A DNA stretch of 64,000 nucleotides from Leptolinea sp964420995 (GCA_964420995.1 CAYQUX010000008.1:62001-126000), one strand, 5' to 3'. Positions 52,222 through 61,592 are shown, counted from the first letter of the stretch. Notes: generated by a model from the letters alone, not told the origin. Translations and numbers: made by a program.

Positions 52222-52333
52222 TTCCGCGGATCACATCAACCAAATATCCCAACCATGATTATCAATGTTCATTCGTTAAAGAAAGCTTTGAATTTATACA
52301 TCGTCAATCTTTTGTTTTAGGATATCAGAACAC

Positions 52334-52768
52334 ATGGATGCGACTCCGAAATGGGTACCTTTTCTATTTGGCAGTGTAATGATCTTGATGGGAGCTCTCA
52401 TCCTTGGAGCCCTATGGGGTTACGTGCCCACGGACGGTGGGAGATTTACCGCCCCATCCTGGGTCATCATCAGTCTGGGTGTCTGCCTGATGTCTGCCGG
52501 ACTTGGCTTCTGGTTACCCCGGCAATCAGCCTCACTGATTAAATCAATCCTGTTGGTCATTGCTCTGGGTACGCTTGCCCTGGTATGCAATTGGACAGCC
52601 TTTGCCCCCGGCGTGGAATACCAATCATCTGCTGCTCTGGGGGTAATGGAAATAAATGGTACAGACCAGATTGGCGGTCGTATTGCGTTTGGGCTGGCAG
52701 CTCTGGCAACAGACGTGTTTTTAGGATTTTCCATCTATTCATGGTTCAAATCTCGCATAAACAAATAA
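52334..52768 (+). CDS. Four-helix membrane protein of unknown function
   Basis: 144 residues with hydrophobic segments at about 8-28, 44-62, 70-88 and 118-136. No family motif recognised. It is flanked by the HAD gene and a methyltransferase without close spacing. Confidence 0.65.
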   Translation: MDATPKWVPFLFGSVMILMGALILGALWGYVPTDGGRFTAPSWVIISLGVCLMSAGLGFWLPRQSASLIKSILLVIALGTLALVCNWTAFAPGVEYQSSAALGVMEINGTDQIGGRIAFGLAALATDVFLGFSIYSWFKSRINK

Positions 52769-52857
52769 CGAGGCGGAATTCTTCATCACTCCTCCTAAAA
52801 ATCTCCACAATCTCTCCATGATCTGTTTCTATAATGAGTTCGTGAAAGGAAATCATC

Positions 52858-53730
52858 ATGGAAGAAAATTTTGAAAAACAATCCAGAGTTATGACCGGCG
52901 ACGGAAAAGCCAGGAACTATCTGAACGCGCAAAAGCTGTACAGTGATATTTTTCTGAGTTCATTTTACAAATCACTGGAAAAATTTAACAAAAAAGGCCG
53001 CTATCTTGAGATTGGCGCAGGCCCCGGTTATCAAACCGCGCGGGTGTTCGAGAAATTCAAGCCGGATGAAATCGTAGTCGTTGAACCCTCGTCAAGCATG
53101 ATCTCTATGGCTGATGAGTACCTGACTAAAAAGGGATTCAGCTCAAAAGTCAAATTGAAGATCGGGTATGTTGAAGATGAACAGTTGATGGGAAGCCTGG
53201 GGAAATTTGATCTTATCTATTCCACAATTTCCCTTCATCACTGGGGTGATCCGGCCCAGGCCTTCCGAAATCTGGTTAAGCAATTGAAACCCGATGGCAT
53301 GATCGTCATTCATGACTTTCGCCGTATCAATTTGCCTTTTCACTTTTCCCTGCACGCCGACAGTCACCGGGCATTCTCTTCAGAAGAGCTGGCCGAGCTT
53401 CTTTCGCAGGTTGGAATACACCGGTACGAATTGGCCTCATCCCTTCTGTTCCATATTCTGACCATCCGGTCAGACCAGACACCATCCACAATTAATCGGA
53501 ATCCGCTGGAAAAAACCCTGGATAAAGTCAATACCGAGTGTGAAGCAGCGATTGTATCCATCAGTCCCAACTGCGAATGTTCACTGGAATTACGTCAATC
53601 AGGGATCGTTCCTACCGCCCGGGTAAAGATTCTCGAACATGATCCATACCATATCCTGTGTAAAGTGGATCAGCGGACAATTGTTATCGATCGGGATACC
53701 GCATCGGGAATAATCACGCGAGTATTTTAG
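52858..53730 (+). CDS. Class I SAM-dependent methyltransferase
   Basis: 290 residues with SAM motif I LEIGAGPGYQTARV, an acidic residue after VVVEPSSSM, FDLIYSTISLHHW and LKPDGMIVIHD. The C-terminal 90 residues contain CECSLEL and no known module. AAAGGAAATC is the ribosome-binding site. A second methyltransferase lies 2.2 kb away across the TetR operon. Confidence 0.85.
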   Translation: MEENFEKQSRVMTGDGKARNYLNAQKLYSDIFLSSFYKSLEKFNKKGRYLEIGAGPGYQTARVFEKFKPDEIVVVEPSSSMISMADEYLTKKGFSSKVKLKIGYVEDEQLMGSLGKFDLIYSTISLHHWGDPAQAFRNLVKQLKPDGMIVIHDFRRINLPFHFSLHADSHRAFSSEELAELLSQVGIHRYELASSLLFHILTIRSDQTPSTINRNPLEKTLDKVNTECEAAIVSISPNCECSLELRQSGIVPTARVKILEHDPYHILCKVDQRTIVIDRDTASGIITRVF

Positions 53731-53761
53731 TCGGGAGCGGTGGCAGGTGATCTGGCTATTT

Positions 53762-54364
53762 TCAGGAATTTATTGATCTGGAATTAGCCATAAATGTCAC
53801 CATGAAATTTTGTATGAATGTCCGGTTAGCTTTTTCCGGGGAAATATGAAAATCGCGGGAAAAAGAATCGCCCAGAGTGGAATACATTAACATGGGTAAC
53901 GCGTTAAAGAAGAAAATTTTTATCAGGAACTCCTCCTGATCGTCTCCCGGGTCTTTATCCGAGAAACTTAAAAGCTGCTTAAAAAACTCGCTGAAAGCCG
54001 AAAGAGATTCTTCACGTTGATTCATGATGTACTCAGCCAGGATCAATCTGATTACATTTTGCCGGTTGTGATAGTACTCCAGCATGGTATTCAGATGATC
54101 CTGGAACATGGCAGGATTCCGCTTATCTTCCGGTTGAAATTGGGAATGAAATTTTGTTGATATCTCGTTGACAACTTTCTTGATGATTTCGTTCAACAGG
54201 TTTTGCTTGTTGGAAAAATGATAAAAAAGCATTACCCGGGTAATTCCAGCTCTTGCTGCGATGCCATCCATCTTTGAATTTTCAAACCCATGCTCTATGA
54301 ATTCCTGCTCTGCCGCCGCAAGAATTCTCTCACGGGTTTGTTCTCCCATTCGGTTTCCGGCCAT
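53762..54364 (-). CDS. TetR/AcrR-family repressor
   Basis: 200 residues. MGEQTRERILAAAEQEFIEH, then IAARAGITRVMLFYHFSNKQ is the HTH; the remainder is helical. The ATG at 54364 is chosen because GGGAGA lies upstream; ATG at 54349 is possible. It is transcribed away from the flavodoxin-ferredoxin operon and its operator is the inverted repeat at 54494-54529. Confidence 0.9.
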   Translation of the reverse strand: MAGNRMGEQTRERILAAAEQEFIEHGFENSKMDGIAARAGITRVMLFYHFSNKQNLLNEIIKKVVNEISTKFHSQFQPEDKRNPAMFQDHLNTMLEYYHNRQNVIRLILAEYIMNQREESLSAFSEFFKQLLSFSDKDPGDDQEEFLIKIFFFNALPMLMYSTLGDSFSRDFHISPEKANRTFIQNFMVTFMANSRSINS

Positions 54365-54471
54365 GGTTACATCTGTCTCCCTTTTTCTATCACTTGAAAA
54401 AAAACGCACTTTATTTAACCAGGAGTATAAACTCAATTTAGGAAAATTCTCCTACCAAACGCCATCTTTTC

Positions 54472-54529
54472 TTGACAATTCGAGGATTCTAATTTATTAT
54501 ACTATGTGTATAAACAATTAGTATAATAA
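54472..54529 (+). promoter_or_regulatory. Promoter and TetR operator of the EFR1/methyltransferase operon
   Basis: TTGACA (54472-54477), 17-bp spacer, TATTAT (54495-54500). Two perfect 11-bp arms, TTATTATACTA (54494-54504) and TAGTATAATAA (54519-54529), cover the -10 and the transcription start, with a 14-nt centre. This is the arrangement of a classical repressor site. Confidence 0.82.
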
Positions 54530-54539
54530 AGGAGAGAGA

Positions 54540-54983
54540 ATGGTGTTGATTATGTCTATTACCCGGTTCCTCCGCCTGGTAATAATGGGTCATATTGGCA
54601 TTACGTCCAAAAAATCCGTCTCTGAATCAGAAACAGACGGCCCCTTCCTGGTTGTAACGACGGAAAAAAACACGGCAAACACTGCCTGCAGGCTTGAGGT
54701 ATCCTTTCAGGTCGAAAACCCCTCATGGCTGGATCGCGTTTTCATTCCGTACATGACCATTCCCTTCTTTGCAGGCGCGAAGGGTTTCCTGTCGAAATCT
54801 TTCTACTTCAGTCTCCGGGAAAAATCGTTTCGCGGGTCGTATCGGTGGGAAGATGAAAAAAGCGCGCGTGCGTATCTTGACGCGTATGCCCTCTATTTTA
54901 TGCGTCGAATATCGATTCCCGGTTCGCTAAACTACCAGTTGTCTTCACAAACCCAGTCCACAGCTCATGGAGATCTCCGTTGA
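54540..54983 (+). CDS. Uncharacterised protein heading the EFR1 operon
   Basis: 147 residues; not clearly recognised. The C-terminal half (FFAGAKGFLSKSFYFSLREK, GSYRWEDEKSARAYLDAYAL, RRISIPGSLNYQL) resembles a dimeric alpha/beta-barrel (YdhR/ABM-like) module, where a strand of the type 'GSYRWED' precedes a helix. AAAGGAGAGA is the ribosome-binding site. Its stop overlaps the next start (TTGA), so it is made with the ferredoxin fusion. Confidence 0.6.
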   Translation: MVLIMSITRFLRLVIMGHIGITSKKSVSESETDGPFLVVTTEKNTANTACRLEVSFQVENPSWLDRVFIPYMTIPFFAGAKGFLSKSFYFSLREKSFRGSYRWEDEKSARAYLDAYALYFMRRISIPGSLNYQLSSQTQSTAHGDLR

Positions 54984-55804
54984 AAATATTACTTATCTAC
55001 ATTTCACCCGGAAAGACCACAGAAAAAATCAGCCTCGAATTGGCAAAACGGTTTCAATCATCCGGCCATACTGTTTCCCATTTGAACATAGGGAAAAAAG
55101 GCTTTCGCACAATCGATGAAGTCGGGGAGGCCTTATTCAAGGATATCGATGTGGTTGGAATTGGAAGTCCTGTATTCCATCTCCGCGTGATGCACCCTTT
55201 GACAGACTTTTTACACCGGGCTTTACCGGCCCTTAACCCATCAGCACGGGCATTCATGTACCTGACCTATGGCGGAATCAGCAGCGGAAAAGCTCTCCAT
55301 GATCTTTCGTCATTATTTCGCCGCCACCGGATTCCGATCAGCGGGGCTTTTAAAGTATGGGCCCCACATTTTTACAACCCCATCGATTACCCCGATAAAG
55401 AAGCGCTGGCCACCATTGACGAGTTTTGCGGTCGTTTGGAAAGTTCCGGATTTGGAATTCTGGATAACGAAAAAGTGGACAATCTTTTTTCCAAACAAAC
55501 TCTCAAGGTGAATATTGCCTATTCACTGGCAGGAATAGTTGGAAAGTTCCGCGAGCTTCCCATAGCGTTTGACGCGGATAAGTGTGTCGGGTGCAAACGC
55601 TGCGTGAATGAATGTCCGGTTGGAGCATTGACCATGAACGGTATTCCAGTTCGTGATACCTCAAAGTGCGTTTATTGCTACCATTGCACACTTGCGTGTA
55701 AGAAAAACGCGGTAATTTGTCCAACAGAAAAAGTGAAAGATATGGTTCGCACCAATAAAAAGATACTCGGGTGTGAGGATCCGCAGAACGCTGTGTATAT
55801 GTAG
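54980..55804 (+). CDS. EFR1-type flavodoxin-ferredoxin fusion protein
   Basis: 274 residues. The N-terminal flavodoxin-like domain (LLIYISPGKTTEKISLELAK, VVGIGSPVFHLRVMHPL) is followed by two CxxCxxCxxxC clusters (CVGCKRCVNECP; CVYCYHCTLAC) for [4Fe-4S] centres at about 204-250. FMN and iron-sulfur in one chain make it an electron carrier. The start is TTG overlapping the previous stop, with GGAG at good spacing. The second cluster lacks the usual Cys-Pro. Confidence 0.88.
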   Translation: MKILLIYISPGKTTEKISLELAKRFQSSGHTVSHLNIGKKGFRTIDEVGEALFKDIDVVGIGSPVFHLRVMHPLTDFLHRALPALNPSARAFMYLTYGGISSGKALHDLSSLFRRHRIPISGAFKVWAPHFYNPIDYPDKEALATIDEFCGRLESSGFGILDNEKVDNLFSKQTLKVNIAYSLAGIVGKFRELPIAFDADKCVGCKRCVNECPVGALTMNGIPVRDTSKCVYCYHCTLACKKNAVICPTEKVKDMVRTNKKILGCEDPQNAVYM

Positions 55805-55930
55805 GTTGTTTTTTCTTCCAAAAAAAACTCTTTCCCCGCCGAATAACTATATAATAATCTGTTGATAAGAACCATAACAGGGATCTATCATCACTTTAGC
55901 CCATCACAGTATCAAGAAAAGGGGTTTTCC

Positions 55931-56611
55931 ATGGAAGAGAACATCCGTCAAAAGAATGAAAGATCCTTCTGGGATAGAATGGCAGATCAGTATGACCGTA
56001 ATACAGAGAAAACATACCGGTCCGCCTACCAGGAATCCATAGACCGCACGGCACGACAGTTATCAAAGTCAGATCGGGTACTTGAGATTGGCTGCGGAAC
56101 GGGGATAATCTCTCTTGGCATCTCCGGGCATGCCTTATCGGTCACCGGAGTGGACATATCCCCCAGGATGATTGAAATGGCAAAAGCAAAGGCGTTGTCA
56201 GAAAAAATTACCAATGTGGACTTTCAAACGTACGATGGATATTCACTCCCCTTTGGTGATAATTCATTTGATAGAGTCCTGCTTTTCAACCTTCTGCATA
56301 TCGTGAAAGAACCCGATTCAATTCTCAAGGAATCCCGGCGGCTGTTGAAACCCGGCGGGTTGTTGGTATCCGCGACGGATTGCTATGCCGAACCGGCAGC
56401 ATTTATCAACCGCGTCATGCTGGTTATTGAAAAAATCATGAAAACCCTGGGCTTCATTCCGTATTTATCCTTCTTTCGAAAAATGGATGTTGATTCTCTC
56501 TTGAAATCCAACGGATTCACGATCATGGAAACGGCAGATCTGCACCCTTCACCGGTTAATTATTATGTCATGGCCAAAAAAGAGTTAAATCACGCGGGTA
56601 GCGGGCAATAG
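55931..56611 (+). CDS. Class I SAM-dependent methyltransferase
   Basis: 226 residues. VLEIGCGTGIISLGIS is motif I; VTGVDISPRMIEMAKAK and FDRVLLFNLLHIV follow; LKPGGLLVSATDC is motif IV. The layout is UbiE/MenG-like (RMADQYDRNTEK start). AAAAGGGG precedes the ATG at 55931. It is the last gene of the TetR-controlled cassette unless an internal promoter at TATAAT near 55851 exists. Confidence 0.87.
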   Translation: MEENIRQKNERSFWDRMADQYDRNTEKTYRSAYQESIDRTARQLSKSDRVLEIGCGTGIISLGISGHALSVTGVDISPRMIEMAKAKALSEKITNVDFQTYDGYSLPFGDNSFDRVLLFNLLHIVKEPDSILKESRRLLKPGGLLVSATDCYAEPAAFINRVMLVIEKIMKTLGFIPYLSFFRKMDVDSLLKSNGFTIMETADLHPSPVNYYVMAKKELNHAGSGQ

Positions 56612-56925
56612 CCATCCTGGATTAGGTGTGCGGCAACTGAGCGTGGTGCAGCCTGATGATGGAAAAAAATCCAAACAATCGATATGCCTCTGCCTCAACC
56701 ATCCTTGCATATTTCTGACAAATGGATATGATAGTAATTGTCGTTGCGACTGGCATACAACAATAGTAATCATACATCGCGCATCCTGGGGTAAATCGAA
56801 CAATTAAATAGAAAGCATGTTGATTGAAACGCACGCTCTTCCCTTCACGGAAGGAGGTGGTTGTTTTCGAACTTACTTTTCCGCAAGTAGCCTAGAAATG
56901 ACCATGTTCTCAAAGGAGATAAGAG
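56612..56925 (+). other. Promoter region of the sugar ABC operon
   Basis: No gene seen. Two direct copies of ATAGTAAT (56731 and 56763) are spaced 32 bp, about three helical turns, within longer imperfect dyads; this suits an AraC-type activator such as the one encoded at 60203. The ribosome-binding site CAAAGGAGAT ends the region. Confidence 0.4.
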
Positions 56926-58266
56926 ATGTCAAAAAAATCAATGAGCTTGATTGGTGTACTGGCCATCCTGGTCATGGTTCTATCCGCGTTCGTTCCTCCC
57001 GCGCCGGCCAAAGCCGCGGGTGGTGAACTGTACTATTTGAACTTCAAACCGGAAGTGGCTGAAATCTATGCCAAGATAGGCGAAGCCTGGAAAGCTGATA
57101 CCGGCAACACCTTGAAGGTGGTCACGGCGGCGTCCGGCACATATGAACAGACGTTGAAATCAGAAATCGCGAAAGCCGATCCGCCTGTTCTTTTCCAGAT
57201 CAACGGCCCCATTGGCTATTCGAACTGGAAGGATTACTGCGCTGATCTGAAAGATACAGAGCTGTACAAACACCTATCCGACAAGACCATGGCGGTCACA
57301 TCGGGTGACGGCGTGTATGGTATTCCCTATGTGGTGGAAGGGTATGGCATTATCTATAACAATGCCATTATGAGCAAGTATTTTGCCATGGCAGGTGCCA
57401 AAGCCAAGTCCATGGATGAGGTCAAGAATTTCGCCACACTGAAGGCAGTTGTTGAAGACATGACCGCCCAGAAGGATAAGCTGGGGATCAAAGGTGTCTT
57501 TTCCTCCACTTCCTTAAAGAAAGGCGAAGACTGGCGCTGGCAGACTCACCTGGCTGATGTGCCCATGTTCTATGAATTCCGCGATAACAAAGTGGACCTC
57601 AGCGGCGGCACCATCAAGGAAGTCAAATTCCAGTATGCCGAGAATTTCAAGAACATCTTTGACCTCTACCTCAATAATTCCGTCACCTCATCCAAACTTT
57701 TGGGCAGCAAGAGTGTGGATGATTCCATGGCCGAGTTCGCGCTGGGGCAATCGGCCATGGTTCAGAACGGCAACTGGGCCTGGGGACAGATCTCAAACGT
57801 TGATGGCAATACAGTGAAAGCTGAAGACGTAAAATTCCTGCCGATCTATACCGGTGTTGCTGGTGAAGAGAAGCAGTCCATCAATATCGGCACCGAGAAC
57901 TTCTTTGCCATCAACAAGAAAGCTCCGGCAGACAAACAGAAACTGGCCGCCGACTTCATCTACTGGCTGTTCAGCAGTGAAAAAGGCAAAGCGTTTGTGG
58001 CCAATGAGTTGAAATTCAACGCCCCCTTTGACACCCTGACGGAAAAAGAGCGGCCGACCGATCCTTTGGCCAAGGAAGTGGTCCGCTATCTGACCAACCC
58101 GGATCTCTACAACGTCACCTGGGTCTTTATCAAATTCCCGAGCCAGAATTTCAAAGACAATTTTGGCGCCGCCCTGTTGAAGTACGCCCAGGGGAACGCG
58201 AAATGGGATGAGGTTAAAACCGTGTTCGTTGACCAGTGGCAGAAAGAGGCAGCCAATCTTAAATAG
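56926..58266 (+). CDS. Sugar ABC transporter substrate-binding protein
   Basis: 446 residues. Signal peptide (MSKKSMSLIGVLAILVMVLS...PAKA) without lipobox Cys. The mature part has the CUT1 family pattern: WKADTGNTLKVVTAASGTYEQ, YGIPYVVEGYGIIYNNAIMSK, and SAMVQNGNWAWGQI. It should bind a mono- or oligosaccharide outside the membrane. A strong GC hairpin after the stop probably favours high binding-protein levels. Lack of a lipid anchor is unusual for a monoderm. Confidence 0.88.
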   Translation: MSKKSMSLIGVLAILVMVLSAFVPPAPAKAAGGELYYLNFKPEVAEIYAKIGEAWKADTGNTLKVVTAASGTYEQTLKSEIAKADPPVLFQINGPIGYSNWKDYCADLKDTELYKHLSDKTMAVTSGDGVYGIPYVVEGYGIIYNNAIMSKYFAMAGAKAKSMDEVKNFATLKAVVEDMTAQKDKLGIKGVFSSTSLKKGEDWRWQTHLADVPMFYEFRDNKVDLSGGTIKEVKFQYAENFKNIFDLYLNNSVTSSKLLGSKSVDDSMAEFALGQSAMVQNGNWAWGQISNVDGNTVKAEDVKFLPIYTGVAGEEKQSINIGTENFFAINKKAPADKQKLAADFIYWLFSSEKGKAFVANELKFNAPFDTLTEKERPTDPLAKEVVRYLTNPDLYNVTWVFIKFPSQNFKDNFGAALLKYAQGNAKWDEVKTVFVDQWQKEAANLK

Positions 58267-58284
58267 CATTGCCTGGTGATCATT

Positions 58285-58313
58285 CTCCCCCGCGCTGAAA
58301 AAGCGCGGGGGAG
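58285..58313 (+). promoter_or_regulatory. Intercistronic stabilising or attenuating hairpin
   Basis: A perfect 12-bp GC-rich stem (CTCCCCCGCGCT / AGCGCGGGGGAG) with GAAAA loop, and no T-run, between the binding-protein and permease genes. It can protect the upstream message or reduce read-through. Confidence 0.8.
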
Positions 58314-58374
58314 TTGTGGTCTCATCAGCGGTCTGGCAAGCATTCTCAGTTATCCATCTGGCGGGAGAGTTGCC

Positions 58375-59220
58375 GTGCAAAAAATGCCCTTCAAATATTA
58401 CGCGTTCTTTACCCTGCCAACCATCCTGGCATTTGTGATCGCTTTTCTGATTCCCTTTCTGGGAGGGGTGTACCTGTCATTTACAGAATTCACCACGGTG
58501 ATCGACGCCCGCTGGGTCGGCTTCAGCAATTACATTCGGGCGTTTACGGAGGACCAGTATTTCATAAATGCCCTGTGGTTTACCGTGAAATTTGCCATTG
58601 TGTCTGTTGCGCTGATCAATGTACTGGCTTTCTTGCTGGCGTATCTCCTGACGCGGTCTGTTCCGGGAACCAATGCCTTCCGGACAGTCTTCTTTATGCC
58701 CAACCTGATCGGCGGCATTATCCTCGGTTATATCTGGCAATTGATGATCAACGGTATCCTGATCAATTTCGGCGTGGACATCACCTTTGACGCCAATTAT
58801 GGTTTCTGGGGATTGATCGTATTAATGAACTGGCAGATGGTCGGCTATATGATGATCATCTACATCGCCGGGATTCAGGCGATTTCGCCTGAGCTGATTG
58901 AAGCCGCCCGGATTGATGGCGCCAATGCCTGGCAAATTCTTAAAAATGTGACCATTCCCATGGTGATGCCGGCCGTTACCATTTGCACGTTTCTGACGGT
59001 ATCCAATTCATTCAAATTGTTTGACCAGAATCTGGCGCTCACGGCTGGCGCCCCAGACCGGGCGTCCGCTATGCTGGCGTTGGATATCTTTACGACATTC
59101 TATGGCCGCAACGGGTATGAGGGTGTCGGGCAGGCCAAAGCCGTGGTCTTCTTTATCATTGTAGCCGCCATTGTCTTAATCCAATTACGGCTGACCCGCA
59201 GCCGGGAGGTGGAGAGCTGA
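58375..59220 (+). CDS. Sugar ABC transporter permease (MalF-like)
   Basis: 281 residues, six helices. The cytoplasmic EAA loop is visible as ISPELIEAARIDGANAWQILKNVTIP. GTG at 58375 with GGGAGAG at good spacing is preferred; an upstream in-frame start lies within the hairpin region. The stop overlaps the next gene by one base. Confidence 0.9.
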   Translation: MQKMPFKYYAFFTLPTILAFVIAFLIPFLGGVYLSFTEFTTVIDARWVGFSNYIRAFTEDQYFINALWFTVKFAIVSVALINVLAFLLAYLLTRSVPGTNAFRTVFFMPNLIGGIILGYIWQLMINGILINFGVDITFDANYGFWGLIVLMNWQMVGYMMIIYIAGIQAISPELIEAARIDGANAWQILKNVTIPMVMPAVTICTFLTVSNSFKLFDQNLALTAGAPDRASAMLALDIFTTFYGRNGYEGVGQAKAVVFFIIVAAIVLIQLRLTRSREVES

Positions 59221-60056
59221 TGAAAAACAGAACACGCCTGCAGGAAAACGCGCTCTTTGTTCTGCTGTTAATCCTGGCAGTTCTCTACCTGGTTCCCATT
59301 TTCCTCGTATTGATGAACTCGTTTAAAGGCCGCTTTTTTATTTCAGACACGCCTTTTGCGCTGCCTACCGCTGAAACCTTTGTGGGCATAAAAAATTATT
59401 TCAGCGGTATTGAGAAAACCGGATTCATTCCCGCGTTTGGCTATTCGCTATTCATCACCGTCTTTTCGGTCGCCGCCATTATATTTTTCACCTCCATGAC
59501 CGCCTGGTGCATCACGCGGGTGAAGTCCAAATTAAGTACCTTCATTTACTATATGCTGGTTTTTTCGATGATCGTGCCGTTCCAGATGGTCATGTTCACC
59601 ATGTCCAAGATGGCCAATATGACGCATCTTGATAATCCGGTCGGCATAATCGTCCTCTATCTGGGATTCGGCGCCGGGATGTCTGTCTTCATTTTCAGCG
59701 GTTTTATCAAGGGCATTCCGCATGAGATCGAAGAAGCCGCCCTGATCGATGGTTGCAATCCCATCCAAACGTTTTTCCTGGTGATCTTCCCCATCCTTAA
59801 ACCGATCTACATCACTGTGGCCATCCTGAATGCCATGTGGATCTGGAATGATTATTTGCTGCCATATCTGGTCATCGGCAACACATATAAAACCATCCCG
59901 ATCGCCGTTCAATACCTGCAGGGCGGTTATGGCAGCCGGGATATGGGCGCCATGATGGCCATGCTGGTGCTGGCGATTATTCCCATCGTCATCTTTTACC
60001 TGTCATTGCAAAAATATATCATCAAGGGTGTGGTTGCCGGAGCGGTTAAAGGATAG
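59220..60056 (+). CDS. Sugar ABC transporter permease (MalG-like)
   Basis: 278 residues, six helices, with EAA loop IPHEIEEAALIDGCNPIQTFFLVIFP. GGAG of GGAGAGCTG is the ribosome-binding site. No ATPase gene follows; CUT1 systems often share an MsmK/UgpC-type ATPase encoded elsewhere. Confidence 0.9.
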   Translation: MKNRTRLQENALFVLLLILAVLYLVPIFLVLMNSFKGRFFISDTPFALPTAETFVGIKNYFSGIEKTGFIPAFGYSLFITVFSVAAIIFFTSMTAWCITRVKSKLSTFIYYMLVFSMIVPFQMVMFTMSKMANMTHLDNPVGIIVLYLGFGAGMSVFIFSGFIKGIPHEIEEAALIDGCNPIQTFFLVIFPILKPIYITVAILNAMWIWNDYLLPYLVIGNTYKTIPIAVQYLQGGYGSRDMGAMMAMLVLAIIPIVIFYLSLQKYIIKGVVAGAVKG

Positions 60057-60086
60057 ATACTATCTTAAACACATAAAAAGGAGGTC

Positions 60087-60120
60087 AAAACCTGCAAATT
60101 CTTTTGCGGGTTTTGTTTTC
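60087..60120 (+). terminator. Rho-independent terminator of the ABC operon
   Basis: AAAACCTGCAA / TTGCGGGTTTT (one G-T pair), followed by GTTTTC. It argues that the AraC gene starts downstream of it. Confidence 0.75.
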
Positions 60121-60202
60121 CACCGGTTTTGCGTGCCTGCAGACAATTAGAAGAGAAAACGGTGGGATAATTGAATTACAAATAAAGTTGAAGTCTAAAT
60201 AT

Positions 60203-61039
60203 ATGCCTGAATCAACAGGGGTAGCCAATATAAAATTTGATCAGCCGGCGGGCATGACAGATATTCGATTTGTTCGGGGAATGAACATCCGTCATACCTT
60301 CCCATGCCATATTCATCATTCATTCATACTGGGGGTAATAACGAAAGGGGAACGTGTCATCCACGTTGACGGTCAGGATGTTCTTCTGTCAACCAACGAT
60401 TGTTTCATCATTAATCCTCACCAGCCGCACTCCTGCCAGATGCCGGGTGAAACAAACCATGACTACTGGATCGTCTCCATCAATTCGAAAATGATGCAGG
60501 CAGCCAACAGGCAAAAAACCGGAAGAAATGAGGTTCCCCACTTTTCTTCCATTCGTATTCCCGACCTTGAACTTGCCAGGGAACTATCCTGTCTATCGAA
60601 GAGGCAGAGTAAAGGGGAACTGATAACAAACACCGAATTATTCGGTTTACTTGACAGGTTTATTCTTCGCCATGCGGACGATCAGGGTACGGGTCAACCA
60701 GTACGAGACCCTTCTGCGATAATCCGCCAGGTTTGTACTTATATTGATGACAACGCCGGACAAATCATTCGGTTGAATGAGCTTGCTCGAATGGTTCATG
60801 TCAGCCCTTTCTATTTAAATCGCATATTTCGAGAAACAATAGGTATTCCGCCTTACACCTATCTGCTGCAAACCCGGATAAAACAGTCGATGGCTTTGCT
60901 TCTACAGGTTGAATCAATAAGTGAAGTGAGCTATCAGATGGGTTTTTCTGACCAGAGTCATTTTTCAAGGTTTTTCAAGAAGAACGTGGGTTTGACTCCC
61001 AGACAATTCCTGGCAATAAACAAAACCGGAACGTTTTGA
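60203..61039 (+). CDS. AraC-family transcriptional regulator with cupin sensor
   Basis: 278 residues. The N-terminal cupin has CHIHHSFILGVITKGER and CFIINPHQPHSCQ; the C terminus carries two HTHs (LNELARMVHVSPFYLNRIFR, ISEVSYQMGFSDQSHFSRFF) and the FKKNVGLTPRQF tail. The ATG at 60203 is chosen since an earlier in-frame reading would start inside the terminator. It likely activates the ABC operon upstream. Confidence 0.88.
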   Translation: MPESTGVANIKFDQPAGMTDIRFVRGMNIRHTFPCHIHHSFILGVITKGERVIHVDGQDVLLSTNDCFIINPHQPHSCQMPGETNHDYWIVSINSKMMQAANRQKTGRNEVPHFSSIRIPDLELARELSCLSKRQSKGELITNTELFGLLDRFILRHADDQGTGQPVRDPSAIIRQVCTYIDDNAGQIIRLNELARMVHVSPFYLNRIFRETIGIPPYTYLLQTRIKQSMALLLQVESISEVSYQMGFSDQSHFSRFFKKNVGLTPRQFLAINKTGTF

Positions 61040-61064
61040 TCCATTCAACGCGTTCCGGTTTTTT
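61022..61064. terminator. Bidirectional terminator overlapping the AraC stop
   Basis: AAAACCGGAACG and CGTTCCGGTTTT form a 12-bp stem, with the araC stop codon in the loop and TT at the end. It serves the convergent araC and cupin genes. Confidence 0.8.
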
Positions 61065-61086
61065 CCATTTCAACCATTCTCCCCGA

Positions 61087-61467
61087 CTACAGAAGGGCAG
61101 GAATAAACTTGGCAAATAAATACAGGTCTTCTTCGCCAGCGACAATACGATGATTTTGCCCTTGAGGGATAATGACGGTTGTTCCGCCATTGTATGGAAT
61201 TTTTTCCTCATTGACATAACCATTCCCATCTCCGGCAATCACCTCATGTAGCTCCCAGTTGTCCTGATGGATGTGGCTTCCCAATTGGCAACCAGCTTGC
61301 ACTTTTACCAGGTGGCAGCTGAATTTCCCTTCCGTAGAATCTCCTTTAATCAAATGTTTCAGGAAAACTCCTTCCCACGCGGCGTGCTTATTCCAGGGAA
61401 CATCGTTTATGTTATAGCGTTTTTCAAAAGTCACAATTTTTACGTTTTCAATTTGTTCAATCATCAT
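61087..61467 (-). CDS. Cupin-domain protein
   Basis: 126 residues, a single cupin: GSHIHQDNWELHEVIAGDGNGYV is motif 1 and IPQGQNHRIV motif 2. Metal ligands (two His, Glu and a third His) look intact. The substrate is unknown. AAGGATGGAAG precedes tandem ATGs (61467, 61464). Confidence 0.85.
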   Translation of the reverse strand: MMIEQIENVKIVTFEKRYNINDVPWNKHAAWEGVFLKHLIKGDSTEGKFSCHLVKVQAGCQLGSHIHQDNWELHEVIAGDGNGYVNEEKIPYNGGTTVIIPQGQNHRIVAGEEDLYLFAKFIPALL

Positions 61468-61592
61468 CTTCCATCCTTGTTTCAGTTTTCAATCATCTTA
61501 CGCCGGAAGGATCAGGATTTCTTGAATGTTCTTGCGTTCTTATAGAAATGCGGTCGGGGAAAATCCCTGTTTTTTGTTGCCGGGTGCATACG

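Noticed and set aside
56585..56834. Minus-strand frames in the ABC promoter region
   Set aside because: No ribosome-binding site or motif, and composition typical of non-coding DNA.
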